Source of the DNA: Pseudomonas sp. MYb60
GTDB lineage: Bacteria; Pseudomonadota; Gammaproteobacteria; Pseudomonadales; Pseudomonadaceae
Direction: 5' to 3'
Assembly (NCBI RefSeq): GCF_002979555.1
Contig: NZ_PCOZ01000001.1
Coordinates: 186,001-250,000 of the forward strand
DNA length: 64,000 bases
Below the pieces are notes generated by a model. That model made no database searches, was not told the DNA's origin, and saw only the letters and a program-made list of their open reading frames with translations. Positions 7,059-16,027 of this stretch are shown here, piece after piece. The position numbers and the translations under genes are program-made. The stretch's first letter is position 1. Every line of letters begins with the position of its first letter.

Positions 7059-9140
7059 TCAGCTCAAGGTCCAGGCCTTGCTGACGTGCGCTTCGTAATG
7101 CGGCAGGTAGTCGAACAGCAATTGCTCAAGGGCTTGCTGCGAACTCGCGCGATTTTCCGGGCTGGGCAGTGCCAGGGCGACCCCCGCGCGCTGTCTCAGG
7201 GTTTCAACCTGCTGGCGCAGGGGCGCGTTGATGCGACTGAATTCATCAAGCTCCCCACTCAGCGGGGTGCCGGGCGTTCGCTGGCCGATGGTGTCGAGCA
7301 GCGCCTGGAATGCCTTCGCGTGCTGCTCCACATAGCGTGCCCATGTGGGCCGTTCCAGCAGATAGCGACGGGCGATGGGCAGTATGTGGTCCAACGAGTC
7401 GCTGCCCAACTGCTCGTCGTGCAACAGCTGCCGGGTGCGCAGGGACTGTAGGTCGAACCCCGTGAATTGATTCGCCAAGGGCGGCAACTGCAGGGCGCGG
7501 TCTTTGCTCACTGTGTGGCGCGTGAGCAGCACCACCGGTTGTCCGTGTTTGATCTTGACCAGCACCTGGGTGGCCGACTGCTTGGCGGGATCAAGCAGCG
7601 ATGTGCTGATCGACTGGACCAGGTTTTCCCAGTCGAATGGCTGCTGTCCAATGGCCGTAAGCCCTTTGAGCAAGGTGGTTTTAACCACGTGGGCGCTTTT
7701 GAGCGGGGCGATATCGATGCACAGGTAGTCACCGCTCAAGTGCGGGTCGTCGAGTTTTCGATGGCTGACCTCAATGGTGATTCCTTTGCCGCCTTCATCC
7801 TGGGTCGAGGCCTTCACGCTCACCGACCCACTCACGACCTGAGCGTGGGACGCCAGTGTGTACACCTTCACGGCGTCTGGCCTAAACAGAGCGCGATGTT
7901 GCTGGAGCAGTTCGAGCAAGCGGCCATCCAGGTCGGGGTCGACCGGTGTTTGCAGCTTCAGCCGTACATAGCGCTCAAGCAAGGCGTGGGCGTGTCGGGT
8001 GTGCTGCGGGGGCATGCAGACGTGATGCATGAAGTGTCGGCTGCTTGAAGCGCTCCAGCGTTTCATGTCCTCAAGCAGTCTCGCGCACGTGTCGCCGGAT
8101 GGCGTCGACGGTACCAGCTTGCGTGTCGCCATCGCCGGTGACGTGTTGTAGAGATCGAGAATATCCAGCGATTTGCTCGGATAAGTGCGTTGCAGGGTCA
8201 GGTCCATCGCGGTGTTCAGCCTGAGGAAACTGAAAACATCGACCGCCACTTTGCTGCGTGCACTGAGCGTAAAACCTTTTTCTGTCTGGATCGGCCCGGG
8301 TGTGCCCCGCAGGCAGGGCAGTTCAATATCGGCCAAGCCGTTTTCCGCCAGTGCCTGCCGGACACTTGGCTGGCTCAGCGCGGAATAAGCCCGGTGACTT
8401 CTCAGCGTGGCGCTGGGAAGGTCGGCGTAGTGCGCCAGGCTGGCGTACTCCCGGGATGAAAAATACCCGAGGCTGAGTTGGCTGCGCGACAGGCTCTGCC
8501 CCAGGTTCACCACGCTTGATTTGAGCTTGCCCTGCAGAGCGATGACCCGCGTTCGCTTTGCGCGTTGGTCAACACTGAGTTCCAGTCGGGAGTCGCATGC
8601 CAGGTAAGGCCCGGCGCTGAGCTGGCGGGAGGGCTCCAACATGAACTCATACCCCAGATGGTGATGGCTCACCTGGGTGCCGCCAGCGCTGACGAGGTTG
8701 AGCGCACGCAGCTTTCCTGGCATTTGGCGTGAATGGTTGCTATCGGCGGCGGCGGCACGGAACTGCCATTTAAGGGCGCGGCATAGCGCGTAGTCGTCCT
8801 CGACTGATGGATTGTCCGGGGTGCGATGACGTTCGAGCAGGCGTTCGGCGTGTTTGAAAAAGGCGTAGAAGCCCGGCAGTTCATCGGCTGAAACCTCAAG
8901 CCTGCGCTCACTGCTGGTCAGTGTCTGGTGCAGCACCTGGATCGCTTGCAACGCCTTGGAACTGCTCGCCCGGGACTGCAGCTTTTCCAGCACGGTGTCC
9001 GCGATCCAGCGTACATCACGCTGCAGCGGCAGTCTGCTCGGACTTGGCGGTGCAGGGGTGAGGTGCAGCTGTCTGCGCAGGGCGTGGGCGGTGTCTTGTG
9101 TGGGGGGGATCGGGGCAAAAGCGCTGAGGGATGAAAGCAT
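7059..9140 (-). CDS. Unrecognised 693-aa protein, possible secreted effector
   Basis: No domain or catalytic motif is recognised. The ATG at 9140 follows a GGAG ribosome site six bases away. The first 40 residues are rich in Ser, Pro and Thr and poor in acidic residues (MLSSLSAFAPIPPTQD, then LHLTPAPPSPSRLP); there is no Sec signal peptide or membrane segment. The body alternates basic and hydrophobic stretches and has only a few Cys. Such an N-terminus is seen in type III effectors and in large Pseudomonas toxins, but this is only a resemblance. It stands alone between a LysR gene and a divergent efflux operon. That the frame is real is likely: long, good ribosome site, normal codon use. Confidence 0.7.
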   Translation of the reverse strand: MLSSLSAFAPIPPTQDTAHALRRQLHLTPAPPSPSRLPLQRDVRWIADTVLEKLQSRASSSKALQAIQVLHQTLTSSERRLEVSADELPGFYAFFKHAERLLERHRTPDNPSVEDDYALCRALKWQFRAAAADSNHSRQMPGKLRALNLVSAGGTQVSHHHLGYEFMLEPSRQLSAGPYLACDSRLELSVDQRAKRTRVIALQGKLKSSVVNLGQSLSRSQLSLGYFSSREYASLAHYADLPSATLRSHRAYSALSQPSVRQALAENGLADIELPCLRGTPGPIQTEKGFTLSARSKVAVDVFSFLRLNTAMDLTLQRTYPSKSLDILDLYNTSPAMATRKLVPSTPSGDTCARLLEDMKRWSASSSRHFMHHVCMPPQHTRHAHALLERYVRLKLQTPVDPDLDGRLLELLQQHRALFRPDAVKVYTLASHAQVVSGSVSVKASTQDEGGKGITIEVSHRKLDDPHLSGDYLCIDIAPLKSAHVVKTTLLKGLTAIGQQPFDWENLVQSISTSLLDPAKQSATQVLVKIKHGQPVVLLTRHTVSKDRALQLPPLANQFTGFDLQSLRTRQLLHDEQLGSDSLDHILPIARRYLLERPTWARYVEQHAKAFQALLDTIGQRTPGTPLSGELDEFSRINAPLRQQVETLRQRAGVALALPSPENRASSQQALEQLLFDYLPHYEAHVSKAWTLS

Positions 9141-9328
9141 GGGCGGCTCCAGGCGTGCGTAGGTTCCCTATTCTGTTGTCCGCCTCCCTGCCGGGATGTA
9201 GGTCAAGTGCCTGGATTGTCGCCTGAACGGTAACAAAGATTCACAGGAATGCCTGCTTATCGTCCTCCATGGCGCAGCCTAGAATTGCCGCACCTCTTGC
9301 GCTTCACCACCTCAGGAATTCGTTCGCC

Positions 9329-10864
9329 GTGCCGCGTCGCATCAGCAGAGAGCTGAAGACTCTCATTAACAGAGAGCTGAAGGCTCTCAGTGTTTGCGCC
9401 TTATCGTTAGCAATCAGCGGCTGCATCGGAACCGGAGGAATCGCCCCCCAAGGCCAGGCCCTCGACGCCAATACCCTGGCCACCGACGAAGCAATCCACA
9501 GCGCCACCCAGGACGCCCATTGGCCTGCCAGCCAATGGTGGCAGGCCTTTGGTGACCCGCAACTCAACCGCTGGGTCGAGCTCGCCACGCAGAACAGTCC
9601 GAGCCTGGCCATGGCCGCCGCCCGCGTGCGCGAAGCCCGAGCCCTGGCCGGGATTGCCGAGTCGGCCGAGTCGCTGCAGATCAACAGCACTACCAGCCTC
9701 AAGCGCCACAACTGGCCGAAGGATCAATTCTACGGTCCTGGCGAACTCAGCGGCGCCACGACCTGGGACAACACGTCCTCCCTGGGCCTGAGCTACGCCC
9801 TGGACCTGTGGGGCAGGGAAAGCAATGCCTCCGAGCGCGCGGTCGACCTGGCCCATATGAGCGCCGCCGAAGCACGCCAGGCGCAGCTCGAATTGCAGAA
9901 CAACGTGGTGCGCGCCTACATCCAGCTGTCGTTGCACTACGCCAACCGCGATATCGTCGCCGCCACCTTGGCCCAGCAACAGCAGATCCTCGACTTGGCC
10001 AACAAACGCCTGGACGCCGGGATCGGCACCCACTTCGACGTCAGCCAGGCCGAAACCCCATTGCCGGAAACCCACCGCCAACTGGACGCCCTTGACGAGG
10101 ACATCGCCCTGAGCCGCAACCAGCTTGCCGCGTTGGCCGGCAAGGGGCCGGGGGAGGGCGCGCAACTGCGACGCCCGAGCCTATCCCTGGCCGCGCCGCT
10201 GGCATTGCCATCGAGCCTGCCCGCGCAACTGCTCGGCCAGCGCCCGGACGTGGTCGCCAGCCGTTGGCAGGTCGCGGCGCAAGCCCGTGGCATTGACGTG
10301 GCCCACGCCGGTTTCTATCCCAACGTCGACCTGGTGGGCAGCCTTGGCTACATGGCCACCGGCGGCGGCATGCTGGAGTTTCTGGCGGGCAAGAAATTCA
10401 ACTACACGGTGGGGCCGGCGATCACCTTGCCGATCTTCGACGGCGGCCGCCTGCGTGCGGAACTGGGCGAAGCCAGCGCCGGCTATGACATGGCCGTGGC
10501 CCGGTACAACCAGACCCTGGTCAACGCGCTCAAGGGCATCAGCGACCAATTGATCCGCCGCGAGTCGATGGACAAGCAATCGTCGTTCGCCGCGCAATCG
10601 GTGGCCTCGGCGCAGAAAACCTACGACATCGCGATGATCGCCTACCAGCGCGGCCTCACCGACTACCTCAACGTGCTCAACGCCCAGACGCTGTTGTTCC
10701 ATCAGCAGCAGATCGAGCAGCAAGTCCAGGCCGCGCGCCTGAGCGCCCATGCCGAACTGGTCACCGCCCTGGGCGGCGGCCTGGGTGCCGGCAACGACGT
10801 GCCGCCGCCGTCCAAGACCCTTCCGGGCAAGACTCCCGCGGCCCTCGCCGTGTTTGATCACTGA
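9329..10864 (+). CDS. Outer-membrane efflux lipoprotein, NodT/OprM family
   Basis: TolC-like outer-membrane channel of a tripartite efflux system, about 511 aa. The lipoprotein signal ends in the lipobox LAISGC, lipidated Cys at residue 32. Two OEP repeats follow, with the family features PQLNRWVELATQNSPSLAMA, ATQDAHW near the mature N-terminus, LLGQRPDVVASRW and AYQRGLTDYLNVLNAQ. The GTG at 9329 is preferred because AGGAA lies 10 bases upstream and gives a compact signal peptide; an ATG at 9269 is in frame but would add 20 residues. The signal peptide carries an in-frame 24-bp duplication (see repeat). The stop is 10 bases from the next gene, so it heads a four-gene operon. Confidence 0.9.
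   Translation: MPRRISRELKTLINRELKALSVCALSLAISGCIGTGGIAPQGQALDANTLATDEAIHSATQDAHWPASQWWQAFGDPQLNRWVELATQNSPSLAMAAARVREARALAGIAESAESLQINSTTSLKRHNWPKDQFYGPGELSGATTWDNTSSLGLSYALDLWGRESNASERAVDLAHMSAAEARQAQLELQNNVVRAYIQLSLHYANRDIVAATLAQQQQILDLANKRLDAGIGTHFDVSQAETPLPETHRQLDALDEDIALSRNQLAALAGKGPGEGAQLRRPSLSLAAPLALPSSLPAQLLGQRPDVVASRWQVAAQARGIDVAHAGFYPNVDLVGSLGYMATGGGMLEFLAGKKFNYTVGPAITLPIFDGGRLRAELGEASAGYDMAVARYNQTLVNALKGISDQLIRRESMDKQSSFAAQSVASAQKTYDIAMIAYQRGLTDYLNVLNAQTLLFHQQQIEQQVQAARLSAHAELVTALGGGLGAGNDVPPPSKTLPGKTPAALAVFDH
9341..9388 (+). repeat. Tandem 24-bp direct repeat in the efflux lipoprotein signal peptide
   Basis: Two adjacent 24-bp units, 9341-9364 and 9365-9388, differ at three bases and encode ISRELKTL and INRELKAL in frame. 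Each unit also contains the inverted repeat GAGAG-(7 nt)-CTCTC, so the mRNA start can form two small hairpins in a row. Confidence 0.85.
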
Positions 10865-10874
10865 GTAGGATTGA

Positions 10875-13052
10875 ATGACTCCCTTGCCTGCACCGCTGCG
10901 CTGGTTGCACGCCCTTGAGTGGCGCCGCGGTTTCTTTGACTGGGCGCGCAGCGACGGCGTGACCTGGGTGTATATCTTCAAGGTGCTGATCGCCGCGTTC
11001 CTCACGCTGTGGCTGGCGATGCGCCTGGAACTGCCGCAACCGCGCACGGCGATGATCACCGTGTTTATCGTGATGCAACCGCAGAGCGGCCAGGTGTTCG
11101 CCAAGAGTTTCTACCGTTTCCTCGGCACCCTGGCGGGGTCGGCGGTGATGGTGTTTTTGATCGCCCTGTTTGCACAGAACACCGAGTTGTTCCTCGGCGC
11201 GCTGGCGATCTGGGTGGGCATTTGCACCGCGGGCGCGACGCGTAACCGCAACTTTCGCGCCTATGGTTTTGTCCTCGCTGGCTACACCGCCGCCATGGTC
11301 GGCCTGCCTGCGCTGGCGCATCCGGACGGCGCGTTTATGGCGGCGGTGTGGCGCGTACTGGAAATCTCCTTGGGCATTCTGTGTTCCACGCTGGTGAGCG
11401 CTGCAATCCTGCCGCAGACCAGCAGCGCCGCCATGCGCAACGCCCTCTACCAGCGCTTCGGCGTGTTCGCGCTGTTTGTCACCGATGGCCTGCGCGGGCG
11501 CAGTCAGCGTGAGGGTTTCGAGGCCAGCAACGTGCGTTTTATCGCCGAAGCCGTGGGCCTTGAAGGGCTGCGCAGCGTCACGGTGTTCGAAGACCCGCAC
11601 ATGCGCCGGCGCAACGGTCGGCTCAGCCGCCTCAACAGCGAATTCATGAGCATCACCACGCGCTTCAACGCCCTGCACCAGTTGCTCGAACGGTTGCGAA
11701 CCGACGAAGCCGATCACGTGGTCGCTGCAATCAAGCCCGGCCTGCAGGACCTCGCCGAAGTGCTGGACGGCTTCTCCGGTCGCGCGCTCACCAGTCCCGA
11801 CGCTGCGCGGCTGGTCACCCAGCTCAGCGTCTACAAGGACGCGTTGCCGGCCAAGGTGCGGACCCTGCGCAGGGCGTTCCAGGACGGTGCGCCCAGCGAG
11901 GCCGAGCAACTGGATTTCCACACCGCCTACGAGTTGCTCTACCGCTTTGTCGATGACCTGCACAACTACGCGCAAACCCACGCGTCCCTGGCCGATCACC
12001 GCCACGCCCGCGAAGACTGGCACGAAGCCTACACCCCGAAAACCAATTGGCTGGCCTGTGCGGCGTCGGGCATTCGTGCGTCGTTCATCCTCATCGTACT
12101 CGGCAGTTACTGGGTGGCCACTGCCTGGCCGAGCGGCGCCACCATGACGCTGATTGCAGCGGCCACCGTGGGTTTGTCCGCCGCCACGCCCAACCCCAAG
12201 CGCATGGCGTTCCAGATGGCCTGCGGTACTTTTATCGGGGCGCTGGTGGGCTTCGTCGAAATGTTTTTCGTGTTTCCCTGGATCGACGGCTTCCCGCTGC
12301 TGTGCGTGATGCTCGCCCCGGTGATCGTCCTCGGCTCGTTCCTGGCGTCACGCCCGCAATACGCGGGCGTCGGCGTCGGCCTGCTGATCTTCTTCAGCAC
12401 CGGCTCGGTGCCGGACAACCTCACGGTCTACAACCCCTACACCTTTATCAACGACTACATCGCCATGGTCATCGGCATGCTGGTGTGCGCGGCGGCGGGG
12501 GCGATCATCCTGCCGCCCAACAGCCGCTGGTTGTGGCGCCGGTTGGAGCAGGACCTGCGCGAGCAAGTGGTGTATGCCATCAGTGGCAAGCTCAAAGGCC
12601 TGGCGTCGAGTTTTGAAAGCCGTACCCGCGACCTGCTGCACCAGGCCTACGGGCTGGCGGTCGGTCAACCGCAGGTGCAACGCGATTTGCTGCGCTGGAT
12701 GTTCGTGGTGCTGGAGGTCGGCCACGCGATCATCGAGCTGCGCAAGGAACAGGCGATTCTGCCGGTGCACCCGGCGTACGCCGAGTCCCAGCCGTGGCGC
12801 CAGGCGATCCGCGTGATGGGTCGCTCGCTGGTGCGGCTGTTCCTGCAACCCAGCGCGAGCAACCTGGAGCGCAGCCTGATCGCCGTGGACCACGCGATCA
12901 GCCGTGTGCAGGCCACCGATGAACCCTTCGCCCCGCACTTCGACACGTCGGCCCTGCGCCGGGTGAAGAGCTACCTGCACTTTATCCGCACCTCGTTGCT
13001 CGACCCGCAATCGCCCCTCGCTGCCCTCAAAGGAGCTGCGCATGCCTCGTGA
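10875..13052 (+). CDS. FUSC family inner-membrane exporter (AaeB-like)
   Basis: Permease of 725 aa of the fusaric-acid resistance/aromatic acid exporter family. Two blocks of membrane helices are visible: residues about 30-180 (VYIFKVLIAAFLTLWLAMRLE, PRTAMITVFIVMQPQSGQVF) and about 385-560 (ASFILIVLGSYWVATAWP, GMLVCAAAGAIILPP). They are separated by a soluble region of about 200 residues. The duplicated PxxA(M/T)(I/L)T..VxxQP-type motif is typical. The ATG at 10875 follows TAGGA. The 3' end overlaps the DUF1656 gene by 11 bases, so the two are co-translated. Likely exports hydrophobic or aromatic weak acids; substrate inferred from family only. Confidence 0.9.
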   Translation: MTPLPAPLRWLHALEWRRGFFDWARSDGVTWVYIFKVLIAAFLTLWLAMRLELPQPRTAMITVFIVMQPQSGQVFAKSFYRFLGTLAGSAVMVFLIALFAQNTELFLGALAIWVGICTAGATRNRNFRAYGFVLAGYTAAMVGLPALAHPDGAFMAAVWRVLEISLGILCSTLVSAAILPQTSSAAMRNALYQRFGVFALFVTDGLRGRSQREGFEASNVRFIAEAVGLEGLRSVTVFEDPHMRRRNGRLSRLNSEFMSITTRFNALHQLLERLRTDEADHVVAAIKPGLQDLAEVLDGFSGRALTSPDAARLVTQLSVYKDALPAKVRTLRRAFQDGAPSEAEQLDFHTAYELLYRFVDDLHNYAQTHASLADHRHAREDWHEAYTPKTNWLACAASGIRASFILIVLGSYWVATAWPSGATMTLIAAATVGLSAATPNPKRMAFQMACGTFIGALVGFVEMFFVFPWIDGFPLLCVMLAPVIVLGSFLASRPQYAGVGVGLLIFFSTGSVPDNLTVYNPYTFINDYIAMVIGMLVCAAAGAIILPPNSRWLWRRLEQDLREQVVYAISGKLKGLASSFESRTRDLLHQAYGLAVGQPQVQRDLLRWMFVVLEVGHAIIELRKEQAILPVHPAYAESQPWRQAIRVMGRSLVRLFLQPSASNLERSLIAVDHAISRVQATDEPFAPHFDTSALRRVKSYLHFIRTSLLDPQSPLAALKGAAHAS

Positions 13053-13242
13053 AATCGCGTTCCACGGCCTCTACATGCCGACCATCACCCTGATGTTCCT
13101 GATCGCGGCCGGGGTGGCCTGGGCCCTGGATCGCTTCCTGGCCGGGTATGACCTGTACCGTTTTTTCTGGCACCCGGCGTTGCTGCGCCTGAGCCTGTTC
13201 GTTTGCCTGTTCGGCGCCCTGGCGCTGACCGTCTACCGTTGA
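13042..13242 (+). CDS. DUF1656 small membrane protein of the efflux operon
   Basis: Membrane protein of 66 aa (AaeX-like) with two hydrophobic segments, ITLMFLIAAGVAWALDRFL and LSLFVCLFGALALTVYR, and the family start PREIAFHGLYMP. It overlaps the end of the FUSC gene and precedes the HlyD gene by 10 bases; this three-gene order is fixed in this efflux family. Its role is probably assembly or stability of the pump; no catalytic motif. Confidence 0.88.
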   Translation: MPREIAFHGLYMPTITLMFLIAAGVAWALDRFLAGYDLYRFFWHPALLRLSLFVCLFGALALTVYR

Positions 13243-13252
13243 GAATGCCCTG

Positions 13253-14113
13253 ATGAAAAAGTTTTTCAGCCTGCTCGCGACCTTGCTGGTACTGGCTTTG
13301 GCCATCTGGATCGGCCGCACGCTGTGGGTGCACTACATGCAAACCCCCTGGACCCGTGATGGGCGCGTGCGCGCCGACATCATCAACGTCGCCGCCGACG
13401 TCACCGGCGAAGTGGTCGACGTACCGGTGCGCGACAACCAGCTGGTGAAGAAGGGCGACCTGCTGATGCAGATCGACCCCGAGCACTACCGCATCGCCGT
13501 CAAGCAGGCGCAATCACTGGTGGCTTCGCGCAAAGCCACCTGGGAAATGCGCAAGGTCAACGCCCACCGCCGCGCCGATCTCGACGCATTGGTGATCTCC
13601 AAGGAAAACCGCGACGACGCCAGCAACATCGCCGACTCAGCACTGGCCGATTACCAACACGCCCTGGCTCAGTTGGAGGCCGCTGAGCTGAACCTGAAAC
13701 GCACCCACGTGGTGGCGGCGGTGGATGGTTATGTCACCAACCTGAACGTGCATCGCGGCGACTACGCCCGCATCGGTGAAGCCAAGATGGCCGTGGTGGA
13801 TATGAACTCGTTCTGGGTCTATGGCTTCTTTGAAGAAACCAAACTGCCCCATGTGAAGGTGGGCGATAAAGCCGATATGCAGTTGATGAGCGGCGAGACG
13901 CTCAAGGGCCATGTGGAAAGCATCTCGCGCGGTATCTACGACCGCGACAACCCCGAGAGCCGCGAACTGATCGCCGACGTGAACCCTACGTTCAATTGGG
14001 TGCGGCTGGCCCAGCGGGTGCCGGTACGGATTCATATTGATGAAGTACCACAGGGCGTGCTGCTAGCGGCGGGGATTACCTGCACAGTCATTGTGAACCC
14101 GAAACAAAACTAA
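13253..14113 (+). CDS. HlyD family periplasmic adaptor (AaeA-like)
   Basis: Adaptor of 286 aa joining the FUSC permease to the outer-membrane lipoprotein. One N-terminal membrane anchor (FSLLATLLVLALAIWIG), then the split lipoyl domain (AADVTGEVVDVPVRDNQLVKKG and THVVAAVDGYVTNLNVHRG) around a short helical hairpin, then a beta-barrel with FWVYGFFEETKLPHVKVGD. Length and domain order match the small adaptors of FUSC pumps. Last gene of the operon starting at 9329; a hairpin with a T-run follows. Confidence 0.9.
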   Translation: MKKFFSLLATLLVLALAIWIGRTLWVHYMQTPWTRDGRVRADIINVAADVTGEVVDVPVRDNQLVKKGDLLMQIDPEHYRIAVKQAQSLVASRKATWEMRKVNAHRRADLDALVISKENRDDASNIADSALADYQHALAQLEAAELNLKRTHVVAAVDGYVTNLNVHRGDYARIGEAKMAVVDMNSFWVYGFFEETKLPHVKVGDKADMQLMSGETLKGHVESISRGIYDRDNPESRELIADVNPTFNWVRLAQRVPVRIHIDEVPQGVLLAAGITCTVIVNPKQN

Positions 14114-14115
14114 AA

Positions 14116-14148
14116 TGTAGGAGCAGGCAAGCCAGCTCCCACTTTTTT
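14116..14148 (+). terminator. Rho-independent terminator made from a REP-like palindrome
   Basis: GTAGGAGCAGGC and GCCAGCTCCCAC form a 12-pair imperfect stem with an AA loop, directly followed by TTTTTT. It ends the efflux operon. The arms are those of the REP family seen elsewhere in the window. Confidence 0.7.
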
Positions 14149-14154
14149 ACCGCG

Positions 14155-14556
14155 TCAGGCCTTGATGAAGGTTTCGTGCAGATGGCGCCACAGCAGTGCG
14201 CCGCTGGCCTGTTTCTCGAATACTACCGTTGCGCGTCGATCGGTCTGGGTGCCGCTGTCGTCCACTTGATGTTCGCGGTAAGTCACCGTCGCGCCCCGCG
14301 CATGGCGGTCGATCCCGGCCATTTCGCTCAAGGTGATTTTCAATCCTGGACGCATGCCGCCCAAGCGGGTGAACAACGCATGGACGCCGGCCGCATTGAC
14401 CCGTGTGCCAGTGGCCGGGGCAACCATGCTGAACTCCGGCGAGAAGCGCGCGAGCAGGTTGTGCAAGGTGCCTTCAGGCGCGACACCGGCAAACCATTGC
14501 TCGATCTCGACGTGGGTCTGGATCACTTCCTCAAAAAAATCGCTGTAGTCGATCAT
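14155..14556 (-). CDS. NTF2-like/SnoaL-type protein, DUF4440-like
   Basis: Small alpha+beta protein of 133 aa with the cone-shaped NTF2-like fold suggested by HVEIEQWFAG near the start, FSPEFSMVAPATGTRVNAAG and the C-terminal strands RATVVFEKQ and LWRHLHETF. No catalytic triad can be named. Its ATG overlaps the stop of the dehydrogenase gene by one base (TAATG), which suggests coupled expression and a shared small-molecule pathway, but no substrate is indicated. Confidence 0.78.
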   Translation of the reverse strand: MIDYSDFFEEVIQTHVEIEQWFAGVAPEGTLHNLLARFSPEFSMVAPATGTRVNAAGVHALFTRLGGMRPGLKITLSEMAGIDRHARGATVTYREHQVDDSGTQTDRRATVVFEKQASGALLWRHLHETFIKA

Positions 14557-15368
14557 TACAAACTCCTTTCCAAGCCAAAGCGCTTCTTCAATACCTTTTC
14601 CAACACGCCATTGGGCAACAACGTCGCCAACAACGGCAACGCCCGGCTGCCATTGCCCGAGCGCAACAGGCGCGGTGGGTGTTGCTGCTGGACGGCCTTG
14701 AGTACATCCGCCGCGAACGCTTTGGCCGGGGTGGGTTTGTCCTGGGACGCCTGGCTGCGCGCGCGGATGCCGTCACGCAACGGCCACCAGGGTGATTGTT
14801 CGTTGATCAGCAATTCGGCCTGGGCCCCGGCATTCTTGGCAAAACGCGTATCGATCGCCCCCGGCTGCACTTCCATCACCCGCACCCCGAACGGCGCCAG
14901 CTCCATGCGCAGGGCATCGCTCAACGCGTGTACCGCGGCTTTCGATGCGCAGTAGGCACCGGCGAATGGCGTCACGAGCACCCCGGAAACACTGCCGATA
15001 TTCACCACCAGGCCTTTGCTGCGGCGCAGGGCCGGAAACAGCGCCTGGGTCACGCCGACGAGCGAGAACACATTGGTTTCGAATTGGCGCTGCATGGCCT
15101 CGGTGCCGCCATCGAGCAGTGGGCCCATGGCGCCGTAGCCGGCGTTGTTGATCAGCACGTCCAACTCGCCCACGTGGCTGGCGAGGGTTTGCAGCGCGGC
15201 GCTGTCGTTGACGTCCAACAGCACGGCGTGAAAGCCGGCGTCGTTGAGGGCGATAACGTCGGTTTCGCGACGGGCGCTGGCGAGCACGTCGAAGCCTGCG
15301 GCCTTGAACGCGTCGGCTAAAGCACGGCCGATGCCGCTGGAGCAGCCGGTGATGAGTACGTTGGGCAT
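14556..15368 (-). CDS. Short-chain dehydrogenase/reductase
   Basis: Classical SDR of 270 aa: cofactor motif TGCSSGIGRAL at residues 7-17, NNAGYGAMGP, catalytic Ser in NIGSVSG and the YxxxK pair in GAYCASKAAVHAL. Arg in ASARRET favours NADP(H). The C-terminal extension after residue 230 is basic. It is the first gene of a two-gene unit with the NTF2-like gene and follows the membrane protein gene by 14 bases on the same strand. AGGACT precedes the ATG. Substrate unknown. Confidence 0.9.
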   Translation of the reverse strand: MPNVLITGCSSGIGRALADAFKAAGFDVLASARRETDVIALNDAGFHAVLLDVNDSAALQTLASHVGELDVLINNAGYGAMGPLLDGGTEAMQRQFETNVFSLVGVTQALFPALRRSKGLVVNIGSVSGVLVTPFAGAYCASKAAVHALSDALRMELAPFGVRVMEVQPGAIDTRFAKNAGAQAELLINEQSPWWPLRDGIRARSQASQDKPTPAKAFAADVLKAVQQQHPPRLLRSGNGSRALPLLATLLPNGVLEKVLKKRFGLERSL

Positions 15369-15382
15369 GGGTCAGTCCTTTG

Positions 15383-15847
15383 TCAGTCCGAGAAACTGCC
15401 TTGCAAATGCTCGGCTCGAAATTCCAGGGTTTGCGGGCGATAGCCGGGGCGCAGGGGTGGGGTTGGAAGGCAGTCTTGCCAGGTGCCGCCGGCTTGAAGT
15501 TCACCGGGGCCGCGATAGCGCGGGGCGGCGTAGACGTTGTCGGCCAGGTTGACGGTGTCGCCCGGCGCGTAGGCGGCGAGGCGCCAGCGCAGTTCGCTGA
15601 GAGGCACGTCGTTGCCGTTGTTCAGCGTGAGTTTCAGCGGGCGATCGGCGGGGCATTCCTGCGGGGCGTAGGTGATGCGCAATTCCAGGCGCGCCAGTTG
15701 GGAGGCTTCGCGGTTGTCCAGCCACACCACCCAGATCGCCACGAAGCCCAGGCCTACCGCTGCGGCGAGGGATACGGGCAGGGCCTTGGCGGGGTAGCGC
15801 AGCAGCAGGATCAGCCAGGTGATGATCAGGAGAACGCCGAAGAACAT
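15383..15847 (-). CDS. Small membrane-anchored protein, 154 aa, unknown function
   Basis: Two N-terminal hydrophobic segments (MFFGVLLIITWLILLLRYP and ALPVSLAAAVGLGFVAIWVVW) are followed by a soluble domain of about 105 residues with many beta-type stretches (LELRITYAPQECPADRPLKL) and two Cys that could pair. The ATG at 15847 sits nine bases after GAGGTGGT; a GTG three codons earlier overlaps that site. Similar Pseudomonas proteins are sometimes labelled multidrug transporters, which the length does not support. It lies 14 bases upstream of the SDR gene and may share its transcript. Confidence 0.68.
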   Translation of the reverse strand: MFFGVLLIITWLILLLRYPAKALPVSLAAAVGLGFVAIWVVWLDNREASQLARLELRITYAPQECPADRPLKLTLNNGNDVPLSELRWRLAAYAPGDTVNLADNVYAAPRYRGPGELQAGGTWQDCLPTPPLRPGYRPQTLEFRAEHLQGSFSD

Positions 15848-16027
15848 GGTGACCACCTCGAATGGGGAACGAGCATCCTAACTCAAGCGTAGGTGGGATT
15901 GGCTAGCCTGGGAGGTGTGTTGGTCTGACGATGGAACGACTTCTAGGCGTTCTTCCACAAAGGCGATGATTGGAACGCACTTGCCTTGCCAGGATGGCTG
16001 TTATCCGAATATTTCGAGTACCTGATC

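Noticed and set aside
9140..9167. HrpL-type (hrp) box on the minus strand: GGAACC-N15-CCGCCCA
   Set aside because: One mismatch in the CCAC core, and the final A is the A of the ATG of the 693-aa gene, so transcription would start inside the coding region; the good GGAG ribosome site would be lost. Probably chance.
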